Translations under genes and position numbers: made by a program
Part shown: positions 33,904-46,422 of the stretch, piece after piece
How positions within the stretch are numbered: position 1 is the first letter of the stretch
How the letters are laid out: every line of letters starts with the position of its first letter
DNA from: Colias croceus
Lineage: Eukaryota > Arthropoda > Insecta > Lepidoptera > Pieridae
Length of the DNA stretch: 64,000 nt
Reading direction: 5' to 3'
NCBI RefSeq assembly: GCF_905220415.1
Contig: NC_059538.1
Span: forward strand, 5,208,001-5,272,000
The notes under the pieces: generated by a model
What the model saw: only the letters and a program-made list of their open reading frames with translations
What the model was told of the DNA's origin: nothing
Databases searched by the model: none

Positions 33904-34080
33904 CTATTTACTAAACACCCACTTAGAACCATGCATTACGACAGGTCTTGCGATGGTGTTATATATATTTTTTCTCAAAGCATTCCCAGTCACACGTAAT
34001 ACACCTGTCGTTATTACATCAACCCCGCGTTTTTCAACTTCCTTGCGTCTCAGTTCAAGTAACCTTCTTTTTGTACAAGT
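33904..34080 (-). pseudogene. LINE reverse-transcriptase C-terminal remnant
   Basis: The minus strand reads TTGVLRVTGNALRKNIYNTI followed by ARPVVMHGSKW. This matches the region after the RT domain of non-LTR retrotransposons (pattern TTGVLCDK..P...KGK.Y.T.VRP..LYGSE.W). No flanking ORF survives, so this is a short dead fragment in intron 1 of the ZP gene. Confidence 0.65.
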
Positions 34081-34568
34081 GATCCAAGGTATAAAAATTA
34101 TTATATAAATACAATACAATAGCATACATTACTGGTACTAGTTACAGGTTACATGCACACTTGTAAATGTTCGTTAGTCAGAGAGAAAGATACCAATAGA
34201 ACGAAATAGAAGTATTTAAAGGGAGAAAAAGAGCTTAACATTGCAAACATTGTAGTTTCACTTCTATCACGAGCACAGTGCTGCAGTGTGCATTGTTTCT
34301 CTATTTTTAACTTTTGTTGCTTTGAATGCTTACAATATGAAGAGGTTCTTATACTTTAGAATAATCGCGTTGCATTATAAACGGACACGTTCGTGCAATA
34401 CCATTTACTCGCTATCAATTACAAGTTCTATCTCAGTAGATAATCGCAAAATCGAGATTTGTTATTTGATGTAACTGTACACGGGACGTGTAATGAGCCA
34501 CGGCAAATTTCAAATAAAATCTGAAACATTACGGAATTATACGTCGCTCGTGGGTACTGGGTCGGCTC

Positions 34569-34584
34569 GGCAGAGAGGGCACTG
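34569..34584 (+). promoter_or_regulatory. Second copy of the CTCF-like 16-mer
   Basis: It is identical over 16 bases to 29640-29655 and lies in a local GC-rich patch inside intron 1. It may be an insulator or looping site, or coincidence. Confidence 0.3.
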
Positions 34585-35873
34585 GGTCGGGGGAAAGTAG
34601 TGGGGCCTACGCGTACGGTGCATACCGCAATTACAAGCACGTACAATATGTTGCTCTTGGATTTAGAAAACGCTATTAACACCACCGCACCACCGTCCAA
34701 CCGAGAGAAAACATCGAAACCATTTTGGGCTTCTATTGTTCTCCTGTTCATGAGTTATTCAAATTTATGCATATTTTCTTAATGATGTGAAAACGACCTA
34801 AGGTACTACATACATAATGCATAAAACAGTAAATTCTTTTCGGATGATCTGACTGCTTCCGTCGGTCAATCCCAACGGAAGAAAACTAATGAAAACAAGT
34901 CTGATGCTACCAGCACAGCACCTCCTAGTTCGTTAAAGATTTCGTTAAGTAAAGCAGATATCTATTTTCTCCTTAAGCCACATTGGGACATGGGAATAAA
35001 CTTTTTAGTTTTTCACCTCTAGTGAGTCTTTTATTGATTACCATTTAAAATTTCAATATTACTCATAAAATAAAACTCATTGAGCTCATAAAAATTAGTC
35101 ATGTATTGTCTGCGGTCATCTTTTTCTCGTATGCAAATATATCTAAGATTCTTTATCTATGTTGTCTATTTTTGTTGTAATCGAGACGATCGTGTTCTAA
35201 AGGAAATGTGACGGCACGATTGCTGCACGCAGTGACGCGTAGCGAGGCTTGAGAATGGTGTCGGTGGTCTGTGGTGTCGGTGGTGTCCCCAGTCTTCAGT
35301 GCGAATGTTGCAGTCTTACATGGACCTAGAGCATGACCATCTTGACCGACACGCTCTCCTCCGATCACTGAGCGTACCCACGAGAAAGTTCCTATGTCAA
35401 AACGTTTGTAATCATAACCTTTCATGTTTCATGTCAAATAATCGATTTTTCGATGCTATTCATTGAAATAGATCGAGTGAAAGTGATTTTGGTGTATACA
35501 CACGTACTTGATATAAGAAAGTTAAACAAACTGTCCATCACAATGTTTTGCTTCATAATAAAAATCAGTTCTTTTTTAATTCATGACACGACTCGTGCTC
35601 ATGTCGGTTTATAATAAATGAGTTCTATGCGAGATAAAACAAATTTTAGTAGACTATATTAATGATGTTTATTCATGTGTAAAATTCCTTCGACACGGCT
35701 CGTAATTGATGGCTGCTAGCCGGTAGCAGATTTTTCATATTACACATGTTATGTAATTGTATATGTCTAGTTCTGTTCACGTTGCTTATCTTCATCGAAT
35801 AGTCAGCGGACCTTACTATTTGAATATTTTTTATTTTTATTGATAGAGGCAGTAGATAAAACAGATGCGTGTA

Positions 35874-35913
35874 CTAAATTTGTTTTTTAATAGACATTAA
35901 AAAACAAATTTAG
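35874..35913. repeat. Perfect 18-bp hairpin
   Basis: CTAAATTTGTTTTTTAAT and its exact inverse flank AGAC. It is AT-rich and lies inside intron 1 of the ZP gene. Confidence 0.7.
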
Positions 35914-38900
35914 ACAACGATGAACAGTAATTAATAATAAATAGTAATAATAAATAATCCAACGACTCAGAGTATTAATGTAGCTTCCCACGTTTAATTA
36001 ACAGAGTATGTAAGACAACTTCTAAACAAATTCCAACTGAAAGCATTCATGAGAAATAATCTTGTGTGAAGCTATGGTAAATGGGTAGGTCTTGTTTATA
36101 AGTCTATTTTTGTTCTAATAATATATATTATAAATAACATTAAAACGTCGTAGGATTCCTTTCAACATCTTTCTTGGGTGTTTTTATCCAGATCGCATAG
36201 CGACGCGTTTGTTCCTTGTAATCTGAAACTTGCCGTGCGGTCGCAGCGACCGCATAAACTTTTTATCTTAGATCTGTGAAGTGGACCGAGTATATCTGGG
36301 ATTAGATATTATTATATGGAATGCTTTAATAAGCGCATCAAAATATTATTCCAGAAAATTAAGATAAGGAATGGAATGTCATAACAAACACATGAAAACA
36401 GAACAAATCTTTTTTTTAGGAACAGTTCCATTTATGACATAGCTTTTTACGGCCTTGAATTATTATTATTATCAAGAGCGCTTCTAACTGAGATTAATGA
36501 ATCGAGAGGCGAATAAGAAACCGCAATTTCTTGCCATAGATACTAGTTACATAATAATTGTAGCGTCGTGCGCCGCGGTCACTGACCCATTCCAGCCTGC
36601 ACCAGGTTCCTCCTGGTTACAGAGACATTATTATCCATTCTGTCAACGATCGCGGTTTGTTACGATTTATTCTTTTTTTTTGCGATATAATGTCACACTA
36701 TGTATCAATTTACAATTTAATCGTTATCACACTATTTCACAGAGTTTTATAGAAACTTTTCGCATGAAATTTACTTTGGTCTTTGTACGTAAATGTCATA
36801 TTTTTATTTATTAACACACGCATCTCTTTATAGTTGTTTAGTTACAGACGTCGTGCAGAATGAGAATGATGTATAATTGTAACACAAAAAGTTGATCTGT
36901 AGTTGAAATTCTACACAATAAACCCAAGAAAGAGGTCATACAGTTATAGGCGACAAAAGATTAAGACGTTTCCAGTGAGAAAATCATAACAATGCACTTC
37001 CATTCAAGTATTTCTCAGCATCTTAGCAAGCATTAGTGCTGTGAAATTGTTCAGCATTCATGTCGAATTATGTCCAGAGGAAAGACTCAGCAAAAAAAGC
37101 TCGTCCAGTCATCACGTGATCACGCTCAATGCGATTATTTTACAAACACTGGGTAATCGACATTACCCTCTTTTCCTAAGAAAGTTCAGCGCAGCCACTT
37201 TCTATCAATACTTTGAAACCATCTCGGTGAAAATTGTTAGAACCTCATCAAGTGCTAGAAGGTTAATAAAGTCACTTTTATTATCTACACAACATAGTTA
37301 ATAGATAAATAATAATCATTATAATTTATAGAAAGTAAAAGAGAAGTAGGTTATATATATATACATTGAACAGCAAAGACAATAACACAAGTGCAGTATA
37401 CAGTATAAAGTTTATGTCTTATAAAAGACATCAACGCTCTCTCTGTTATTCCACACTCGCTATAAATATTAAAATAATATAATCCATTACTTACAAATGG
37501 AACAAATAAATTGAAATTGATTTTATTTCCGAGCCGTACGCAATTCAAAATTAAATTACTCTAATCATTGTGTCCACTAATTTGCAATTAGAGGCGTAAA
37601 ATTCGATTTAATAGCGTGTCGAAGTACGTCCGTTTGTCAGATCTTCGCGAAACGAAAATAACGGACCGTTACATCGTCACATTCAGTGTTACTTTTATTT
37701 GTTAGTTGATAATACTAAGTAGCCCATCATGATTACACACAAACGTTTTAATGAGTTCATCTCGATAATTTAACCAAAACCATAAGAATTTTTTTACTTA
37801 ATCTGATCCGGCCTTCAAAAATGTGTTTTCGTAAACGTTATCATGATGCTAAAAATGTAATATTTTAACGTGCTATGAACCGTTAATGGAACGTGCTTTT
37901 GAAACATAAAATTAATCGTAATACACATACTAGTTTCAACATCATTCAAAGAAATGTTTGTAAAAGCTTTGTTGAAATGAAATTACGTAGAAGCAGTTTC
38001 CATAATTACCCACGTAATGATTATGCAGGATCGCTCAAGAGCGCAGTGGCATCATTCCCATGATGGTAATCTATTAGCGGATGAGATTGCCCATGTTTTC
38101 CACGTTTTAAATCAATGCAAATTATCCACTAGGAAATGATAGGAATACGCACATATTTGTATGTTTCGATTTTTCCTAATTTAACGTCAGTTGATATAAG
38201 ATAGCCAACTATGCGTTGTTCCTTGGTTAAATCTTTTATTTAAATCGTTCTTATAAAAGAGTGGTCAGCGAAACTAGTCCAGCAAATATAGCTTATACGT
38301 AATTGACGTAATGGAAACAGGTTTGTATCAATTCATCTTTGAGTTCACACACTTGGACAAGATGATGAGATCAAGTTATGTGACGGTATGTTGTGGTAAT
38401 ATTGTCATATAATACTTTACAATTGCCTACCAGTTTTTATCTAGTGAAGTCAGACGTATGAATCGTTTTGTATTGCTTATCGATAACATTTCACATCCGG
38501 CTATACCGGCATCGGGATTTTGTTTGACTAACGTTACTTATTAATTTCATTTTATTAATATGTTTCTTATGCTAAGTAGTTGCAAGAAACGTTTCGGTTA
38601 TTACGTCTAAGAGAAACATTTCCTAAACGTCTATTTTTTCTTTCTTTAAATGACTAATACGGTACCGTGGAATGTTAATTAAGCCTGTAAAGAGCTGACA
38701 ATTGACGATATCAAGAAAGGTTTCTAACCGTGCAAAAAGGTGAGATACTTTTAATATTGTTCAAGTCACGATAGCGGTGTCAACGTTCTTTGAAACTGTA
38801 AGTTGAAGGTTTTCTCATGGAATCGATTTATTAAATAAAATTTCTAGGCTAAAAATAAACTATTTTTAACTTATTTTTTTATAGTTTACATCACAGCATG

Positions 38901-39764
38901 TTATAACATAACATTTATTAATTAAAATTTTAAAATATCTACATTTCCGAAAAAGCTCTTAACTTATAATTACGTACAATTCTTAAGATATAAAGTTATA
39001 TTCAAAAGGTTCAACTGGAGGTCAATCAATTAATCTGTATGTAAATACAATTTCCATAATAGATTTGTTAAAAATATAAACGGTTATTAACAACCAGTTA
39101 TATTGATTATAAGGTTCAAGCAAATATAACATCGATCAAACAGTAAATACTTTATAAGGAAATGGCAGTTATGTGTGTTTGTGTTACGCATCGCAGCGGC
39201 GCAGGGCTTCGTTCCCAAGCGTGGGCATTATACCAATTCTGAATGCTTTAAACCAATTCCCGTTCGCTAGTGGTTTTGATAATTTGTTCTACGGACCGTT
39301 ATTCCACGAGTAGGCGCAGCTTTTGCTTAGATGCATTAAATAAAAAGCGGACAGTTTTAACGAGAATTAAAAGAAGTGTTATAGTTTTAGAAAGTCGTCT
39401 TTAGAGCCAGTTTTCATTAAAACGTACATTTGTAAAATATCTAGTGAATTTTCTTTGTATGCACAGCTTGATTCATTGTGCACTCGACGAGGTTGATAAC
39501 CCACTTTCTTGTGCCTATGTAACCATTCAAGACAACAAACATTTACATTACATTTGTCTCAAAACGGAAAACCATTGCGCCGTTTCAAGATTCTACAACA
39601 GTTATTGTGACGATAAGAAAACGTCGAGCAGATAATTCAAATGAAAATTCTTCTCCTTTAAATTTTATCGCTGCTAAGAGATTAGGACGCATTGTAATAT
39701 AAACGCGCAAACACAAGTAATAAATAAATAGTGAGATAGTCGTATTTGAGTTACAGTCATTTAT

Positions 39765-40011
39765 GATATAGCCTAGATAAATGGCGGGATAGGAGGATCG
39801 CGGGAGCCTCAGGAGGAGCGGTCGGAATGTGCGCAAGGTCATTGCGCTCGGCGCGGTCATGCACATGCCGCTCCCTCCACACTGCAGCGGCTGGCCCCGC
39901 TTGCACCACCACCGAGTCTAGCGCGATCAGCCAAAGATAAAGGGAAGTGAGCACCAAACATCGATACTGTTTCGACGCAGCTCGTTTTATTTTCCCCCTA
40001 TTCACCGGCAC
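39765..40011 (-). other. GC-rich segment with an antisense open frame and leader-like stretch
   Basis: The minus strand is open for about 82 codons with high third-position GC. It includes CLVLTSLYLWLIALDSVVVQ followed by AGPAAAVW, which looks like a signal peptide and cleavage site. There is no ATG in frame and a stop lies upstream at 40030-40032. An acceptor-like AAACAG occurs at about 39967. It may be an unrecognised exon, a decayed gene or a GC-rich regulatory island. Confidence 0.25.
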
Positions 40012-43000
40012 ACGGCGCCGCCTCTGGCACTATTGTGCTTTCTAACGATATTTTCTCAAGTAATAACAAAAAGACCACGTCTCTCGACTTGTTTACGATC
40101 CTTGCTCCAGCGAGCATTTATCTCGAGCCATATGCGTCCCGTCGCGCTCTGCGATGTTAACCCGTCATTAGCTAGATAAGATTGATAGCGAATTGTCTGA
40201 AAGATGGCGAATCGGGTAAAACGAAACTGTTTTGCTAACCGTTATAATTTCTTAGAAATGATGAGAGAGTTAAGTTAAATTTTATACAACCGATTAAGGT
40301 ATGTTATACTATTGTTGTGTTGGTCGTAAAGTTTCTACGATTAGACATGAATTTACGGCTGAATGTAAAATTACAGCCGCTTAAAGAGAGCTCACATTAA
40401 ATTTAATGATTTATATGATACAATAAAAATGGAACACACACATTTTTAAAAAGAAAGTCATTGTCGCTGTATGAAATGTGTAAATACCCAAATTAAATCT
40501 TTATTGGTTGTTATAATTATTTTCTGGGCAACTACCGTTGAAGGAAAGTAGAAAGTAGAGCTTTATTGACTTAAGCACCAATGTAAACGTGATCCACTTC
40601 TAATTTGAGTTTAATGTTTGATTATCGTTGTGTTTGAGTCGATAGGTAAGTAAACGAGAAAATGAAAACTATTTATACCTACTAAAACTGAAAAGTGTAT
40701 TTTTTATAATTTAGAAACATTTTTTAACCTTCGACTCTACTTAAAGACTTTAAGTTTTGTGAAATATGATATTTACATAAGCAAATGTATTGTTTATAAC
40801 ATAAACATTAAATTCCATTTAAAAGAGAGAAAAGCGAACTCGAAGCTGATTTATACGTCAGTGATACAAGCACGCTCGTGGCTTGTCTGTGAACTTTGCC
40901 CGCGACTTTTTGCCATGTCAGCCTTTGACTCTAAGCCGTGGTATGGCAAAATCGCTATCATTTTATGTCCACTGATACATAAACTTATGGTCATTTTTGC
41001 TGTCAGATCTTTCTAAAGGGTACATATATTATTATGAGAGAGTGCATGATTTTGCTTTCTGTTGAAGAAAGTCCGTATAATTACTTTGAATGAGTGCTTA
41101 TAATTTATTATTCTTGGATATTAGCATTACGCTTCAGTTGACGAAGCGCACAAATGGGAATATTTCATTTTCATATTCTATTGTTTGTTTTATTAGAGTT
41201 TTCTCTATCGAATCTCATATTTGTTGGTCAATATGGTTGCATATATACATGACGATAAAAACGATTTATTTCTATATGAAGAAAAATTTAAACTGTAATT
41301 TCTTATTTTTCTTATTTATATTAAGTCAATTTAAGGAGCGAGATAATAATGTACTTACATTCATATAAATATACCATGATGGTCTCTAGTATGCTTAAAT
41401 TTTTTATTTTAATATATTTAATAACCGTAATTGTTTTTCCAAAAATTCTGAAATAACGAACCCGTAAGAATAATTATATTTCAAATGGTGCTCTCAGAAA
41501 ATATGATACCATGCGACTGAATTCTAGACTCGCAGATAATACACAAGAACCTGAGAGCAACCTGGCTATGTGTCGACTTAAAGAATGCGAAACCCTTGTC
41601 AAGTTGGCGGGACTAAAACAGTGGAACAATAAAACCATTGAATGTCTTGCATTTAAATTTATCCCTATATTCCAGCAGCTGGAGTGTTTTATATTGATAG
41701 CGAGGTCTAGTAAAATAAATACTTAGTGCCTTAAATGTTAATCTATTCTTTTGAATTCTGCACGGATTCAGCTCACCGTTTTTGTTTACTTGTAAGTTTT
41801 TACTCTACTTTATTCATACAGACCAAATTTATTGACGTGCATTGAAGGTGAATAGTTAATTCTTGTTCTTGCATTCATAAACCACGTGCATGTAATTCGA
41901 GGGCACGATAAGCGAGTAAACTCGTTGCAAGTGAAAAGAGTGACATAGATTAAATTCGCAGTCAACTGCAAACTTTCGCTTCATTTAAACCTTACTCCAA
42001 ACAGGATCATAAACGTGAAAGGTGTAGTAAAAATTCTCATGCGTTTCGTAAATAATGCTTCACTTATAAGATAATTAGGTCAGGGGAGCAACCTGTCGAC
42101 TCACACGCATTGTCTCGCGTCTCGTTCGGCGGTACCGTTACCGCGGTCAAGTTCGGCCCATTGTGACGCTCGAGCTCGCTACTTGACATTGAGTTTGTGA
42201 CATATAGATTATCCAACGATAGCGCCTGTGCCGTCTTCCGATACCGTTCATTAACAGACCGTTATTGGTAAAAAGTTAACACCTTTCTTGTCACGCTTTT
42301 ATGATTTTGCTGTATTGTCTAGTTTTAAATGTTTGGCAAATTTTCTTGATAAAAGAGATACGACTTGAAGTCGCTATCTTGCCGCGCCGCTAAGACAATA
42401 ATACCATATATATTGATATCAATGGCATATATCTCAGGATTATTTATAAACATACATTAATCAAACTTGTTCCTATTTATCTTTCCTTTACATTTTATTA
42501 CCTTCTGTATATTGCATGACATAAATCTCACCTAACTATGAAAATAATATTTGTGTGGAGTTTCTTGTTATTTCAAAACAGACATTATTATTTATTAACG
42601 TATGGCCAGGATAAGCATCTAGTAAGCTCGCTTGACCCCGTCGCGTCGTGTCGGTTTATATCAAAGATATAAGGCATCATATGTTTAAGCTGAGCGCACT
42701 TTGTTGTCTACGAAGGCTAAGTGACCTCTTAATGTTTATACACGGGCTCTATCTCGTAATGGCAGTACTGCACGGCATTAGAATATTCATTACAACTGTA
42801 AACATACGTTTTCTTCTCTTGAATACATAGTTGGTCACGGAAAGCTAAATTAAAGTGTAAGGTATGTTAGAACAATTCCTTTCATGGCACATTCCAAACC
42901 CGAGCATTTAAAGGCACATTTGACTCTAACGGAAATTTGAAATACTGTCGCGACCTTATCAGATGTAAATCTTCACGATGTTGTAATACCATGTATGTTA

Positions 43001-44932
43001 AGTTTACTGTAAAATTATTTGAACTTCAATTGTTGTATAGAAAAGGTTTCCCATTTGTCTTGTAGTATTTTTATAGCTATATACTTTCATTTTTGGGTAA
43101 AGACAGGAAATATATTTTAATTGTTATATGATGTTTTTTTTAAACATGTAACGAAAAACATCTCTAATCATCTCATGTTTTTAATAAATAACTTATCAAT
43201 TTAACTTCTTGCAGTAGGTAAGTAATCATACTGATTGTTTGTTATTCAATATGTGCTTGTGATTTATTTGTAACATATTTTATTTCTTATAAATTCAAGA
43301 CATTCAGATATTCATCCTTGGCTTCATTAAATATTTATTTCAATATACAAAAAGTAAAGAATGCAACACAACACAATAGGGTTGTGTTGTACAAAGTCCA
43401 TTTTAAATACACTGACACAGATGTGCTCTGACTTAATCCATGGAACACTTTAATCGGAAACTAAAGCTACCGGCCAGTTAAAAACCTTATTGTTCCGTGG
43501 TACCCAGCTCTGACGGTCATGGTAGATAATTAGGGGAAGTGATTTGTCAATATGAGGTCAATTGCTACTTTCTTTTTGTTAGCCTTATACCAAATAGATT
43601 TGCGTGGTTCTTTGTGCTATATGTAATTTGATGTTGTATTGTTGCATTACTATACAGATGTTGATACCATGTAATTCACCTACATTATGATGTCAGGTCA
43701 AGAAATTAAACAATACGTTGAGTTTTAGGCCTATAGTGGTCATTGGATTTGATTTGGAAAATTATTAAAGTAAATGATTAAATAATAATTACAAGAATAC
43801 AAGTCTTTTAAATTTTATGAACAGTATAGTGTAATAATACTTATCATATCTCTCTGAAGTCGATTACTTTGTCTGGAATAACTTTAGAATTACTTTTAGG
43901 ATGACTGAGTTAAGTGTTAAGCAAATAACTAATACATACCTAGTTCCGAGTTAAGACTCGGAGAGAAAAGATAAGCTCATATGCAACAAATGTTAATGAA
44001 TTGACCAAAAGTAAAAGAGGAGACTGTAAGTTTTATGCATCTTGCACATGCACCACAATGGGACACGAGTTCACACATTTATAATTCGATCCTGGAATTT
44101 TAATTTCAACTAAATCCGGGTTACTAGCCGCTAAACTGTTTATTTATACAAATAAGACTATTAAGTGTTATGTGTGAATGTTTTTGATATGATTCTATTT
44201 TGTGGGAACCTCTCATTATAAGCAGCAATTTGCGTTGTAATGAGTATTCTAAATAGTTAAGCGGAAGTTCAACGTGTAATTTGTTCTATATGCATAATCT
44301 TGGAGTGTAAATAATTGCAAACTGCGTCTCATAGGCATAAATCATGATTGCTCAAGTAGAAACGCATGGGAAATGGGAATATAGTTTAGCGAGTATTGTG
44401 TACGGATTTAGTAGGTTACTACGAACATTTTAAATAATTCTAATTCGTTGTAGAAAACGCTTTCCGATCCGGCGAAGATTAATTCGAAAAAAATAAAATA
44501 AAAAATTCGTTACAGTTCGACGATTGCGGTTGTAAGTCCGTCCGAACTAACTCTCCTTTCTATTAGCCCACCAGCCCAAGTCCACCACAAGACAAAAATC
44601 TCTCATCAAATTTAGAATGGCCGTATTCAATAGTTTTAATACCATTAAAATGTAGCTAAATTATATATTTTATTATTCTCCTGACGAGTGTGATATCATC
44701 GTTCACAAGAAAGAATGTTACCAAACTTGGAATGCAGTAGGCGTTTTGACATACTTACTGACATTTTCGAATTTTAAAAAAGCATAATTTGCGTTTCGTT
44801 TCTGTATTGAATAGTGAGGTAAATAGAGGAATAGGAAAAGAAAACTTTAGTGAAGTATTTACTTTTTAGTTGTTAAATGATAGTGAACTGATAAAACCCT
44901 TTTGTGAATAGTACGTACAAACACAATGCTTT

Positions 44933-44969
44933 TAGCGAAAAAATCTCTACCAATAGAGTTTTTTCGCTA
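44933..44969. repeat. Hairpin with one bulge
   Basis: TAGCGAAAAAATCTCTA and TAGAGTTTTTTCGCTA pair around CCAA with a single bulged T. No larger element was seen. Confidence 0.6.
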
Positions 44970-46422
44970 TTAGATACATATTTGTTGTAATTTAGGTCAG
45001 GCACGCATTTTAGTGCCATAATTAGGTACTCGACTGTTCACTGTATATTTCCTGATTGGAACATCTTGTATTCTAGAATATTAAAAACGTAAAAATAGTA
45101 AACGTATATATATTTTGTAGGAGAACAAAAGTTTGACTATATTCATAAGCGCAGCAAATCCCTACATTTGTCGTCGGGAAAATCTAAAGCACATAGCTAC
45201 GGTTCCTGGATCCGCATACCTCTGCTCCGCACCCGTGACTAGTGATATAACTGTTACAATCATTATGTGACATACGTGAAACACGTCACCGTCAATAATT
45301 GTGCTTATGAGCGTCTCCCATCACGCCCTGTTTCACGCTACCATTAACGGTGAACAGAACATCTCAGTTATAATAATTCATTTCGTAATTTACGTATTTG
45401 TGCACTCATTGTATCATGACCTTCTGTGTTTACTTTTGTTGAACGTAACTGTAGATTAGAATTTAAAATTTAAATTATGTATTTTGCTCCACATTTTAGT
45501 CAAATAATTTGAACGTGCGGTTTTGACTAAGTTTGGTGAAAACTTTAACGAGCAAAATATTTATGTCTTTTGTTTTTTTTATAAAATTAAAGCATTTTTT
45601 ATTGAATTGAAATTATTTGTTAAAATTGCTTATTTTAAACGAACTTTGTAGATATAATTTAGATTTTTTTAATTATTATAATTTAAAAATTATTTAATTT
45701 GGGGACATCTAAGATATATTATACTTGTACTCGTATTGACCTCATATTTATTATCTTATCAGTAGAGAGTATTTCTATAAAATTAACCTACATATTTTAG
45801 GTTACCTTGAGTTTAATCCGAGTAAACTGTAAATAAATTAATAAAAAAATATCAATTTGAAAAGCGAACCAGGCCACAGAGAATTTTTAGTATTTTTGTT
45901 CCAATGGAACTTCCGTGAAAGTTAAATTAAAGTAGCGGTAGATATAAAAGTGCAATTTGTACATTTTACGACGATTCAATAAGAATTCTTCATTAATAGC
46001 TTCTACGATCAATGGTGTGATTTCACTAACAACAAAACCCCATGTTTCCAATTGATGGCTTTTTAATTGAAGTATTTATTAAATGTGTTAAACTAAGCAG
46101 AACGTTAAAAGCGATCGAAAGTTGTTCGTTTCATTAAACATGCGTACGAATGATTTCAGCGCTTAGTGTGGACTACAGTATTAACAATCGTCTCACTTTC
46201 ACGTTTACTGATAGCCATTCATCTACTTGATAAAAGAGCAGTGAAAGTAATATTGCAATGCAAAAAATAAATGAAATTTTGTGTCACCGCCTTTCTTGTA
46301 GTTTCGTGTAAGCGTAGTAACGATTGACCTGCATTCTAATTGCAACGTACGCGTCAAATTACACGCTTTTAAAATGTAATACCTAATGTTTTTTGTTCCT
46401 TGTTACAGGTGCTGGCGGCAGT

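Larger units (their letters stand above)
29974..46408 (+). other. 16.4-kb first intron of the PAN/ZP gene
   Basis: It is bounded by GTATGG and TTGTTACAG. It holds the LINE remnant, hairpins and several GC-rich patches (34560-34640, 35200-35340, 39780-40030, 42090-42240) set in AT-rich sequence. These are candidates for enhancers, but no exon with both splice sites was found on either strand. Confidence 0.55.

Noticed and set aside
34428..34782. Overlapping 60-107 codon frames on both strands near 34.5 kb
   Set aside because: They coincide with a local GC-rich patch, overlap antisense to each other and have no splice signals or family motifs.
36497..36814. 105-codon plus-strand frame in intron 1
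   Set aside because: The composition changes midway to AT-rich Phe/Tyr text, and no domain or acceptor/donor pair is present.
43367..43393. Hairpin CAACACAAC...GTTGTGTTG
   Set aside because: Low-complexity CA-rich arms of about 9-10 bp, within chance expectation.
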